A program made the position numbers and the translations under genes. A DNA stretch of 5,530 nt from CAZFMJ01 sp964520045 (lineage in GTDB: Bacteria; Elusimicrobiota; Elusimicrobia; Elusimicrobiales; CAZFMJ01): contig CAZFMJ010000113.1 in assembly GCA_964520045.1 (NCBI GenBank), forward strand, positions 1-5,530, written 5' to 3'. The notes under the pieces were generated by a model. The model was not told the DNA's origin, ran no database searches, and saw only the letters and a list, made by a program, of their open reading frames with translations. How positions within the stretch are numbered: position 1 is the stretch's first letter; every line of letters starts with the position of its first letter. Of this stretch, positions 1 through 5,489 are shown one piece after another.

Positions 1-2
1 TT

Positions 3-53
3 TTTGTTCTTCCCGCGGCAAAAGCTGACGCGGAAACTATAAAAGCAGACTGA
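3..53 (+). CDS. possible C-terminal tail of an upstream gene (partial)
   Basis: An open frame enters from the left edge and ends at TGA 51-53, reading FVLPAAKADAETIKAD. The other two forward frames stop at 26-28 and 40-42, so this is the longest of the three. The Ala/Lys/Asp-rich ending would suit the C-terminus of a soluble or exported protein, but 16 residues cannot be assigned to a family. The stop codon falls inside the first CTGAAGG repeat unit, so the repeat may have been placed at, or may have created, the end of this gene. It may equally be non-coding. Confidence 0.33.
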   Translation, partial: FVLPAAKADAETIKAD

Positions 54-127
54 AGGTTATCGGGCTGAAGGCTGTTAGTCTGAAAGGTACAAACCTAATA
101 GTCTTCAGCCTTCAGGCTAAATAACCT
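50..127. repeat. CTGAAGG microrepeat with long imperfect hairpin
   Basis: CTGAAGG occurs at 50-56 and 65-71 and as CTGAAAGG at 80-87, giving a 15-nt period. The same region folds back on itself. The perfect 10-nt arms CTGAAGGCTG (65-74) and CAGCCTTCAG (106-115) are flanked by AGGTTAT (54-60) facing ATAACCT (121-127), and AGGT (85-88) faces ACCT (93-96) near the loop. No T tract follows the right arm, so it is not a standard terminator for + strand transcription. It lies 19 nt before the first lipoprotein ATG and would be in the 5' leader if transcription starts further left. Confidence 0.7.
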
Positions 128-146
128 GAAACAAAAAGGGGGATAT

Positions 147-611
147 ATGAAAATCGCGGGCTGGCTGGCGCTGGGGGCAGGTCTTATTCTTGCCGTAGGG
201 TGTAAAACGGGGCTTGATACCGCCGTTAATAAAGGGGAGCTTATCCCTAAATTTGAGGATACGCAATTAGATAATAAATTTCTCTGGGTCAGAGGCCTTG
301 CTGCGGCTAATCCGGAGCATACGACAAAAATGCAGAAACGGGCGATGTCGAGAGAGGCAGCCATAGCCAATGCGTATCAGAGGGCTATAGAGTATGTCAA
401 GGGAGCCGGCATTATCGCCAATGTGCGGGTTAAAGATGCGATAGCTAATGACTCTATGATTGAAACCAAAGTTAACGGCATAATAAGAGGCGGCGAGATA
501 GCCGCCACTGAATATACCAATGATGACGGCTGCAGCGTTGTTTTAAGGCTTCCAAAAGATAAGTTTCAGGCAATGAACGTGGAATTTTCAGAAACAGCGG
601 AGAAAAGATAA
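147..611 (+). CDS. small LPP20/FlgT-N-like lipoprotein
   Basis: This 154-residue exported lipoprotein has a short Lys n-region, a hydrophobic stretch (residues 4-17) and lipobox AVGC with the lipidated Cys at 19. The residue after it is Lys, with no Asp at +2, which in enterobacteria would favour outer-membrane sorting. Residues about 45-140 have the alpha/beta pattern of the LPP20 and FlgT N-terminal group: FLWVRGLAAA, then an Ala-rich helix (REAAIANAYQRAIEYV), a strand around VNGIIRGGEIAATEY, and a closing strand CSVVLRLP. ATG 147 follows AAGGGGGA with a short 3-nt gap. The gene is followed after 2 nt by a larger lipoprotein with a related domain, so the two are probably translated together. 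The exact role is unknown; related proteins sit in the outer membrane or the flagellar basal body. Family assignment is from pattern, not alignment. Confidence 0.85.
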   Translation: MKIAGWLALGAGLILAVGCKTGLDTAVNKGELIPKFEDTQLDNKFLWVRGLAAANPEHTTKMQKRAMSREAAIANAYQRAIEYVKGAGIIANVRVKDAIANDSMIETKVNGIIRGGEIAATEYTNDDGCSVVLRLPKDKFQAMNVEFSETAEKR

Positions 612-613
612 AT

Positions 614-1765
614 ATGATATTAAAAAAAGGGCGCTATGGCTGTGCGGTCTGCCTTATTCTTGCTCTGGCGGCGGTTTTTGCCGGCTGTTCCGGGCGTATC
701 AAAGCCGGGCCAGGATGGGAGGGAGAAAGGGTTACGGCTGAAGGCATGTCTGCGTATAATGAAAAAGATATTCCGGCGAGCAAGGCGGCGGCGCTTGCGG
801 CCGCCCAGCGCCATGCGGTTGAACAGGTAGTGGGGGTTTTTGTTTCCGGCAGGACGCAAGTTCAGCATGCGATAGCAATTCAGCAGAGGGTGATGTCGCG
901 CACGCAGGGGTTCATAAAGAGCTATGAGATACTGAGAGAGGGAAAAGAAGGCGATTACTGGAAAACAACAATACGGGCGGTGGTGCTTGTTCAGGATATC
1001 GGAACTCTTATTGATGAGCTTAAAATAGTGGATCGAGCCAGAGGCAATACCAAAATTCTGGTGCTTATTAACGAGGCAATGGACAACGGCAGGACTACAG
1101 GCAATGAGGCGGCCGGGGGAGTTTATCGTTCTTTAAGCCGTAAACCGTCTTTTTCCATGGTGGAAATAGGTTCCTTGCCCGACAAGAAGGAAGAGGATCT
1201 CTCCGTTGAGCAAGCCGCTTCGGCGATAGGAAAAAGGCAAGGAGCGGCGGTGGTTATAATCGGAGATGCAAGCGTCAATAAAATAGACGGTGTCAGCCAG
1301 CTTGGAGCGGGATTTATTCCTTACCGCGCCCGTGTTTCGCTTAAGGCTATTGCCTCGGCAAGCGGACAAATTTTGGCTGAATCCGCCAAAGAAGCAAGCG
1401 GGATAGATGCGGTAGAACTTATTTCGGCTCAAAAAGCGCTTTCTTCAGCCGGTGAACTTGCGGGCGGGGATATCTGCCAGCCGCTGGAGCAGGCATTAAA
1501 AGCGGGTATAGCGATTATAGTAAAAGCAACGTCGTTGTCGGGAATAGATCAGTTGAAAAAATTAGAGGATTCCATAAGAAATATCCCCGGGGTTGATGAT
1601 GTTTTTTTGAACGGTTATATGCGCGGGGATGCCGAAATAAGCGTATATGCAAACGGACTGGAGGGAGAGGAACTTGCCGCTTCCATTCTTAGGAATAAGC
1701 CTTTCCCCATGGATCTCCAGCAGGTGAGCCAGTTTGAAGCGCAGTTTAAGAGTCAGTCCAATTAA
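614..1765 (+). CDS. FlgT-like multidomain lipoprotein
   Basis: This is a 383-residue lipoprotein. Its signal peptide carries K4 K5 R7, a hydrophobic core at 10-23 and lipobox FAGC (Cys25; Phe at -3 is less usual). Residues about 35-135 resemble the FlgT N-terminal domain: the Ala-rich helix SKAAALAAAQRHAVEQVVG, then GVFVSGRTQV, MSRTQGFIKSYEIL and a strand TTIRAVVLV. Residues about 145-300 form an alpha/beta region (TKILVLINEA, GAAVVIIGDASV, YRARVSLKAIA) like the TolB-N/CsgG-type middle domain of FlgT. Residues about 305-360 (LKKLEDSIRNIPGVDDVFLNG, then GDAEISVYANG) look like a small ferredoxin-like domain. ATG 614 lies 2 nt after the previous stop, and its GGAGA (599-603) is inside the upstream gene, suggesting coupled translation. 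FlgT builds the H ring of Vibrio flagella, but no flagellar gene is visible here, so a general envelope role is as likely. Confidence 0.83.
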   Translation: MILKKGRYGCAVCLILALAAVFAGCSGRIKAGPGWEGERVTAEGMSAYNEKDIPASKAAALAAAQRHAVEQVVGVFVSGRTQVQHAIAIQQRVMSRTQGFIKSYEILREGKEGDYWKTTIRAVVLVQDIGTLIDELKIVDRARGNTKILVLINEAMDNGRTTGNEAAGGVYRSLSRKPSFSMVEIGSLPDKKEEDLSVEQAASAIGKRQGAAVVIIGDASVNKIDGVSQLGAGFIPYRARVSLKAIASASGQILAESAKEASGIDAVELISAQKALSSAGELAGGDICQPLEQALKAGIAIIVKATSLSGIDQLKKLEDSIRNIPGVDDVFLNGYMRGDAEISVYANGLEGEELAASILRNKPFPMDLQQVSQFEAQFKSQSN

Positions 1766-1782
1766 AAAAGGAGAAATAAAAA

Positions 1783-2724
1783 ATGAATAGCAGATTTTTT
1801 GCGGCTGTTGTGTGTTGTGTAATTGTTATTTCGGGCTGCGCTCCTGGACGTTCTGTGAAACGGGAGCAGGCTATGACTGTTAAAGAAACGGAGAAAGTTA
1901 AAACAAAATATACCGGGCCCAAACGCAGGATAGGCGTGGTGGAGTTTGACAATAAGACCGCCTACGGACAGGGAAGATTAGGCGGCGCAGCTTCCGATAT
2001 CCTGATAACGGAACTTGTAAAATCCGGCAAGTTTATGGTTGTGGAACGCGGCAGGCTTGCTAAAATAATGGAAGAGCAGAAACTGCAGGTTTCAGGGGCG
2101 ATTGAGCCCGCAACGGCCGTGAAAGTGGGAAAAATTCTCGGGCTGGAAGCTATTGTGATAGGAGTAGTTTCCCAATTCGGGGTGACTACCGAAGGCGCCG
2201 ATTACCTCATAACGCAGCATAAGCGCCAGCGCGCTGAAGTCACGGTGGAGGTGCGGGTGGTTGATGTTGAGACCGGAGAGATTCTTCTGGCGGACTCAGG
2301 TAAAGGCGTTACAAAAAAGAAATGGGGAAGCGTGCTCGGAATGGGAACGAAAGGCGGTTATGACGAGACCATGGAAGGCGACGCTCTAAGGGCATCCATT
2401 GTGCAGTTCGTTGATAATATTATAAATCAGGTAAATCGAAAGCTATGGTCGTGCATGATCGCGGAAGTTTCGGACCGGGAAATATATCTTAATGCCGGGC
2501 AGGAATCAGGCGTTGAAGAAGGATTAAATCTTGAATGCTATCATCAGGGAGCTGAAATACGCGATCCCAGATCAAGTCTTGTGATAGGACATAAAGAGGA
2601 GTATATAGGGCGCGCCGAGGTGGTAAGATACTGCGGAGAAGGCGGAGATTGTTCCATTGCGCGGATAATATCAAAAGGCGCTGCGCTGCCGGCGTCTAAA
2701 GATATCTGCAGGCTGGCGAAATAG
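1783..2724 (+). CDS. CsgG/HfaB-family lipoprotein with FlgT-C-like tail
   Basis: This is a 313-residue lipoprotein with lipobox ISGC (Cys19). After a charged linker (20-46), residues 47-222 follow the CsgG family order: RRIGVVEFDNKT, a helix with SDILITELVKSGKFMVVERG, RLAKIMEEQKLQVSG, GKILGLEAIVIGVVSQFG, VEVRVVDVETGEILLADSGKG and a last helix ALRASIVQFVDNI. CsgG forms the nine-subunit outer-membrane channel that secretes curli subunits; other relatives are non-secreting lipoproteins. Residues about 224-313 add a domain typical of the FlgT C-terminus (IYLNAGQESGVEEG, DPRSSLVIGHKEEYIGRAEV), with Cys at 224, 252, 284, 290 and 309. AAGGAG (1768-1773) sits 9 nt before ATG 1783, and the gap from the previous stop is 17 nt, so it closes the lipoprotein unit. 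No csgA, csgE or csgF is visible. The family is clear; whether this one forms a pore is not. Confidence 0.9.
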   Translation: MNSRFFAAVVCCVIVISGCAPGRSVKREQAMTVKETEKVKTKYTGPKRRIGVVEFDNKTAYGQGRLGGAASDILITELVKSGKFMVVERGRLAKIMEEQKLQVSGAIEPATAVKVGKILGLEAIVIGVVSQFGVTTEGADYLITQHKRQRAEVTVEVRVVDVETGEILLADSGKGVTKKKWGSVLGMGTKGGYDETMEGDALRASIVQFVDNIINQVNRKLWSCMIAEVSDREIYLNAGQESGVEEGLNLECYHQGAEIRDPRSSLVIGHKEEYIGRAEVVRYCGEGGDCSIARIISKGAALPASKDICRLAK

Positions 2725-2735
2725 CAGAAGAAGGG

Positions 2736-2843
2736 AAACGGTAGACGGAAGATGGTAGACGGAAGAAAATAAAAAGAAGAAAATTATACGTGTTTTTTAT
2801 CGTGCCGTCTCCCATTTACCGTTTACCGTCTACCGTCTACCGT
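2736..2843. repeat. facing arrays of a 7-nt repeat forming a long stem-loop
   Basis: Four in-phase heptamers lie at 2739-2766 (CGGTAGA, CGGAAGA, TGGTAGA, CGGAAGA). Four of the complementary type lie at 2815-2842 (TTTACCG twice, then TCTACCG twice). The arms 2736-2762 and 2805-2831 pair at 22 of 27 positions, plus two G-U pairs. The stem can be extended inward by ATAAAAA (2769-2775) facing TTTTTAT (2794-2800). Shifting the pairing so that the heptamer arrays align end to end still gives 23 of 28 matches, so several registers are possible. No T tract follows the right arm, so this is not a classic intrinsic terminator, although it lies 12 nt after the CsgG-family stop codon and could protect the mRNA end. 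Confidence 0.85.
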
Positions 2844-2905
2844 GGTGTTAAACAACCTGAAAAGTTGTGGAAAAACAGCGCAAAAGAGGCGGGGGTTAAA
2901 TTTTT

Positions 2906-4435
2906 ATGCTGGCTAAAATATGGAGCATGGGAATAAAAGGAATAGACGGTTTCCCCGTTTCGGTTGGAGTGGATGTGGCCGGAGGATTGCCGACGTTTGG
3001 AATCGTCGGGCTTGCCGATACCGAAGTAAAAGAGTCAAAAGAACGGGTAATCGCCGCTATCCGTAATTCCGGTTTTGATTTTCCGCTTAAGAGAATAACG
3101 GTAAACCTTGCTCCCGCCGAATTAAAAAAAAGCGGCACGCACTTTGATGTGCCGATAGCTCTCGGCATATTGGCGGCGAGCGGGCAGCTTAACGCCGCCA
3201 AACTTAAAAAGATGACTTTTGCGGGCGAGTTGGCTCTTGACGGCGAAATCCGTCCGGTAACGGGACTTTTGCCGATGATGCTGGCGTTAAAAAAAACAGA
3301 ACTTACGGAGGCTGTTGTGCCCTGCGCCAACAGCGCGGAAGCGGCCGTGTCGGGAGTAAAAGCTTTAATCGCCGCCAATCTTAAAAATCTTATTTCGGGA
3401 TTAATGGGCGAATCTCAACTTGAGCCATGCTCAGCCAAAGGAAATGACGGAGCCGGCGATGTGCATTTTGCTGCAGGCGATTTTTCCGAAGTTAAGGGAC
3501 AGGCTTTGGCAAAACGGGCTTTGGAAATAGCGGCAGCAGGCGGTCACAATGTCTTAATGGTGGGGCCGCCCGGTTCCGGCAAGTCTATGCTTGCAAAAAG
3601 ATTCTCCGGCATACTGCCGCCTATAACAGCGCAGGAATCGCTTGAAGTGACTCAAATTTATTCTGTTTGCGGTTTAACGCGCGGCGGCAGGCTCATAAAA
3701 GACCGGCCGTTTCGCGATCCGCATCATACGATAAGCGATATAGCGCTTATCGGCGGCGGTTCAATTCCGCGTCCCGGCGAAGTTTCGCTTGCGCACAACG
3801 GCGTACTTTTTTTAGATGAATTGGCTGAATTTTCCCGTTCCAGTTTGGAGGTTTTGCGCGAGCCTTTGGAATCGTTTCAGGTTACGGTTTCGCGGGCAAA
3901 GGAAAGAGCGTGTTATCCGGCGCAATTTACGCTTATCGCCGCCTGCAACCCGTGTCCGTGCGGATACCATGGGCATCCTGACAGGCAGTGCTCATGTTCT
4001 CCCTTGCAAATACAGCGTTATCATAACCGTATTTCAGGCCCATTGCTGGATCGTATAGACTTAAATATCCAGCTTGCGCCTGTCCGCTACGGCCACTGGG
4101 CGCAGGCCAGCGAAGGGGAGTTATCCAGCATCATCAGAGAACGGGTGTTGGGCGCAAGAAAAATACAGGCTGAGCGTTTTGCCGGGAGCTGTGTCACCGC
4201 TAACGCTTTTATGAGCGTAAGTCAGATCAAAAAATTCTGTCCCATTCCTCCTGAGGGCGGGAATATACTTGAAACTGCCATGAATAAATTAGGGCTTTCC
4301 GCGAGAAGTCTGGATAAAATACTTAAAGTCGCAAGAACAATAGCGGATTTGGAAGGATCGCCTGAGATAAAGAAAGAGCATTTAACGGAAGTGATACAAT
4401 ACCGGAGTTTTGACAGAGCATTCGCGCAGGTTTAA
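2906..4435 (+). CDS. comM: ComM/YifB-family Mg-chelatase-like AAA+ ATPase
   Basis: The 509 residues match the usual length of about 500-510. The N-terminal domain (1-170) has the family signature: GIDGFPVSVGVDVAGGLPTF, IVGLADTEVKESKERV, ITVNLAPAELKKSGTHFD and PIALGILAASGQ. The AAA+ core has Walker A GPPGSGKS (220-227), the family motif PFRDPHHTISD (268-278) and Walker B VLFLDEL (300-306). It also has the Cys cluster C350, C352, C362 and C364 in NPCPCG...CSC, and GPLLDRIDL (378-386) with a conserved Arg. The C-terminal helical part (464-505) carries LSARSLDKILKVARTIADL. ComM is a hexameric helicase that drives branch migration when incoming DNA is integrated during natural transformation; relatives also occur in species not known to be transformable. 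The nearest purine-rich tract before ATG 2906 is GGGGG (2891-2895), 10 nt away. No com or recombination gene is adjacent, so it may be transcribed alone. Confidence 0.96.
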   Translation: MLAKIWSMGIKGIDGFPVSVGVDVAGGLPTFGIVGLADTEVKESKERVIAAIRNSGFDFPLKRITVNLAPAELKKSGTHFDVPIALGILAASGQLNAAKLKKMTFAGELALDGEIRPVTGLLPMMLALKKTELTEAVVPCANSAEAAVSGVKALIAANLKNLISGLMGESQLEPCSAKGNDGAGDVHFAAGDFSEVKGQALAKRALEIAAAGGHNVLMVGPPGSGKSMLAKRFSGILPPITAQESLEVTQIYSVCGLTRGGRLIKDRPFRDPHHTISDIALIGGGSIPRPGEVSLAHNGVLFLDELAEFSRSSLEVLREPLESFQVTVSRAKERACYPAQFTLIAACNPCPCGYHGHPDRQCSCSPLQIQRYHNRISGPLLDRIDLNIQLAPVRYGHWAQASEGELSSIIRERVLGARKIQAERFAGSCVTANAFMSVSQIKKFCPIPPEGGNILETAMNKLGLSARSLDKILKVARTIADLEGSPEIKKEHLTEVIQYRSFDRAFAQV

Positions 4436-4442
4436 TAAAGAG

Positions 4443-4470
4443 CGGAAGAAGGGAGACGGTAGATGGAGGG
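4443..4470. repeat. 7-nt repeat array downstream of comM
   Basis: Four in-phase heptamers, CGGAAGA, AGGGAGA, CGGTAGA and TGGAGGG, start 8 nt after the comM stop. They belong to the same family as the array at 2739-2766 and are inverted relative to that at 2815-2842, so comM is bracketed by facing copies. I see no strong complementary arm close downstream, so a local hairpin like the one before comM is not supported. Confidence 0.65.
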
Positions 4471-4471
4471 G

Positions 4472-4560
4472 AAACACATAGAAACAAAGACATATAGGGC
4501 GAAAAAATATCTATCTTCTCTATCGCTATTAATAATGCCTTGCGGTTTTGCGTGAGAAAT
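4472..4560. repeat. mosaic of degenerate low-complexity repeats
   Basis: The rest of the comM-LysM gap shows no gene. Instead there is an A-rich stretch with CATAGAAACAAAGACATATAG (within 4477-4498), a CTATC-rich stretch (4511-4524), and a pair of TTGCG-ended units, CCTTGCG (4538-4544) and GTTTTGCG (4545-4552). Each looks like a worn copy of a short-period repeat. The individual units are too degenerate to be certain. Confidence 0.4.
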
Positions 4561-4566
4561 ATCCAA

Positions 4567-4572
4567 TGAGGA
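4567..4572 (+). promoter_or_regulatory. ribosome binding site fixing the LysM gene start
   Basis: TGAGGA ends 7 nt before ATG 4580. It supports this ATG over the in-frame TTG at 4601, which has no purine-rich site before it and would drop part of the basic n-region of the signal peptide. Confidence 0.65.
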
Positions 4573-4579
4573 AAATATT

Positions 4580-5485
4580 ATGCTCAAAAGCAATCGAGTA
4601 TTGCGTAGCCTAATCTCCCAATCTCCTAATCTCCTAATCTCATTTATTTTGATAGTCGGGATCGGATATTGCGAAGATAATCCTTCGCCAAAAGGCCTGG
4701 TCGCCGTAAAACACCACACAATAGAACATGGGGAGACGCTTTGGGATCTGGCAGAGGTGTATTACGGCGATAATTATAAATGGCGCATCATATACGAGGG
4801 CAATAAGGATAAAATAAATGATCCGCATTGGATATATGAACCCAATGAAATAATAATTCCCGGAATAAACGAGGAGATAAAGCCCTTGCAGATTCAGCGG
4901 GCCGCGGCGGCGGTAAAGGTTCAGGGGGAGTTTCATGCGGAGGCGTCAAGTCCGGCAGTTATTACGAGAGAACTGTCTCCAGCAGCGGCGCAGTCCCGAA
5001 GGGCACCTCTCCGAGGCCTGAGCGAAGTCGCAGGGCCGAAGAAACCTGTCAAAAAGGCCCAACCCGTTGTTCAGAAAAAAACACCTTTTTCTGATGCCGG
5101 AGGAATGTTATCGGATTTGTCGCGTGAAATGCCGGAGAGTTTTAAAGGCGGCTTGCCGTCATTGGAAACCGCGGAAGTTCCTCTTGATTGGAGGGAGGAT
5201 GGAATAATTGTGCCGGCAGCTGAAGATGAGATGGAAAGACTTGCCGTAAAAGGCCATATCGTGCGGATTAAAGTCGCCGCCGGCATGTTTTTTCGTGCGG
5301 GAGACACCGCGGTTGCATATAGAAAGGGCACGTTCGTTTATGATTTTGACAATAAAAAAACAGGCATTGAAGTTCAGCGGGTGGCAAGACTTTCAGTGGT
5401 GGAAATAAGAAAAGACTATGTGCGGGCTAAGATCATTACAATGCATAGCGCTGTTCAGGCGGGAGATCTGATAAAGAAAGAATAA
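4580..5485 (+). CDS. secreted LysM-domain protein
   Basis: This is a 301-residue exported protein. The n-region contains Lys3, Arg6 and Arg9, and the hydrophobic stretch is 18-30 (LLISFILIVGIGY). Cys31 is not in a good lipobox because Tyr precedes it, so signal peptidase I cleavage near 31 is more likely than lipidation. Residues 45-94 are a LysM domain: HHTIEHGETLWDLAEVYYGD, WRIIYEGN, then IYEPNEIIIP. LysM binds N-acetylglucosamine glycans such as peptidoglycan, so the protein probably sits at the cell wall. Residues about 100-200 are a low-complexity Ala/Pro/Lys linker. Residues about 205-301 form a beta-rich C-terminal domain (VRIKVAAGMFFRAGDTAVAYRKG, then LSVVEIRKDYVRAKI and VQAGDLIKK). 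In outline this resembles the tail of the CsgG-family protein in this window. Two stretches of repeat DNA are read in frame, residues 10-21 and about 138-153. The next gene starts 4 nt after its stop. Confidence 0.88.
   Translation: MLKSNRVLRSLISQSPNLLISFILIVGIGYCEDNPSPKGLVAVKHHTIEHGETLWDLAEVYYGDNYKWRIIYEGNKDKINDPHWIYEPNEIIIPGINEEIKPLQIQRAAAAVKVQGEFHAEASSPAVITRELSPAAAQSRRAPLRGLSEVAGPKKPVKKAQPVVQKKTPFSDAGGMLSDLSREMPESFKGGLPSLETAEVPLDWREDGIIVPAAEDEMERLAVKGHIVRIKVAAGMFFRAGDTAVAYRKGTFVYDFDNKKTGIEVQRVARLSVVEIRKDYVRAKIITMHSAVQAGDLIKKE
4609..4640. repeat. 8-nt tandem repeat inside the LysM gene start
   Basis: Four consecutive octamers read CCTAATCT, CCCAATCT, CCTAATCT and CCTAATCT. Because 8 is not a multiple of 3, each copy is read in a different frame, and together they encode the polar and early hydrophobic part of the signal peptide (about residues 10-21, SLISQSPNLLIS). 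A gain or loss of one unit would shift the frame. Confidence 0.85.
4991..5040. repeat. palindromic repeat translated in the LysM linker
   Basis: The core CCTGAGCGAAGTCGCAGGG (5017-5035) closely resembles the widespread dispersed palindrome with AGCGAAGTCGAAGG, which reads LSEVEG when translated in this frame; here it reads GLSEVAG (146-152). Immediately upstream are two small inverted pairs, CCC/GGG (4995-4997, 5001-5003) and CCTC/GAGG (5006-5009, 5013-5016). The reading frame stays open through the stretch. Similarity to the dispersed repeat is from memory. Confidence 0.6.
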
Positions 5486-5489
5486 ATAT

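Noticed and set aside
95..370. Open frame of 91 codons on the - strand over the first lipoprotein start
   Set aside because: It overlaps a well supported lipoprotein gene and the hairpin repeat, has no recognisable domain and reads as an antisense shadow.
2736..2831. Rho-independent terminator for the lipoprotein unit
   Set aside because: The right arm is followed by GTCTACCG and GGTGTTAAAC rather than a T tract, and the T run at 2793-2798 lies in the loop side.
2866..2874. TGTGGAAAA, one mismatch from a DnaA box (TGTGGATAA)
   Set aside because: It is a single isolated near-match with no cluster, AT-rich unwinding region or dnaA/dnaN nearby; chance is enough.
2896..3378. Open frame of 160 codons on the - strand
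   Set aside because: It lies wholly opposite the conserved N-terminal domain of comM, and its Ser/Pro/Ala-rich product is typical of antisense reading of coding DNA.
4609..4640. CRISPR array
   Set aside because: Units are 8 nt, directly tandem and have no spacers; the same holds for the 7-nt arrays.
4670..4672. Lipobox at Cys31 of the LysM protein
   Set aside because: The residue before Cys is Tyr, whereas signal peptidase II sites need Gly, Ala or Ser there.
4432..4936. Two open frames on the - strand across the comM-LysM gap
   Set aside because: They cover repeat DNA and the opposite strand of the LysM domain, with no domain or ribosome binding site to support them.
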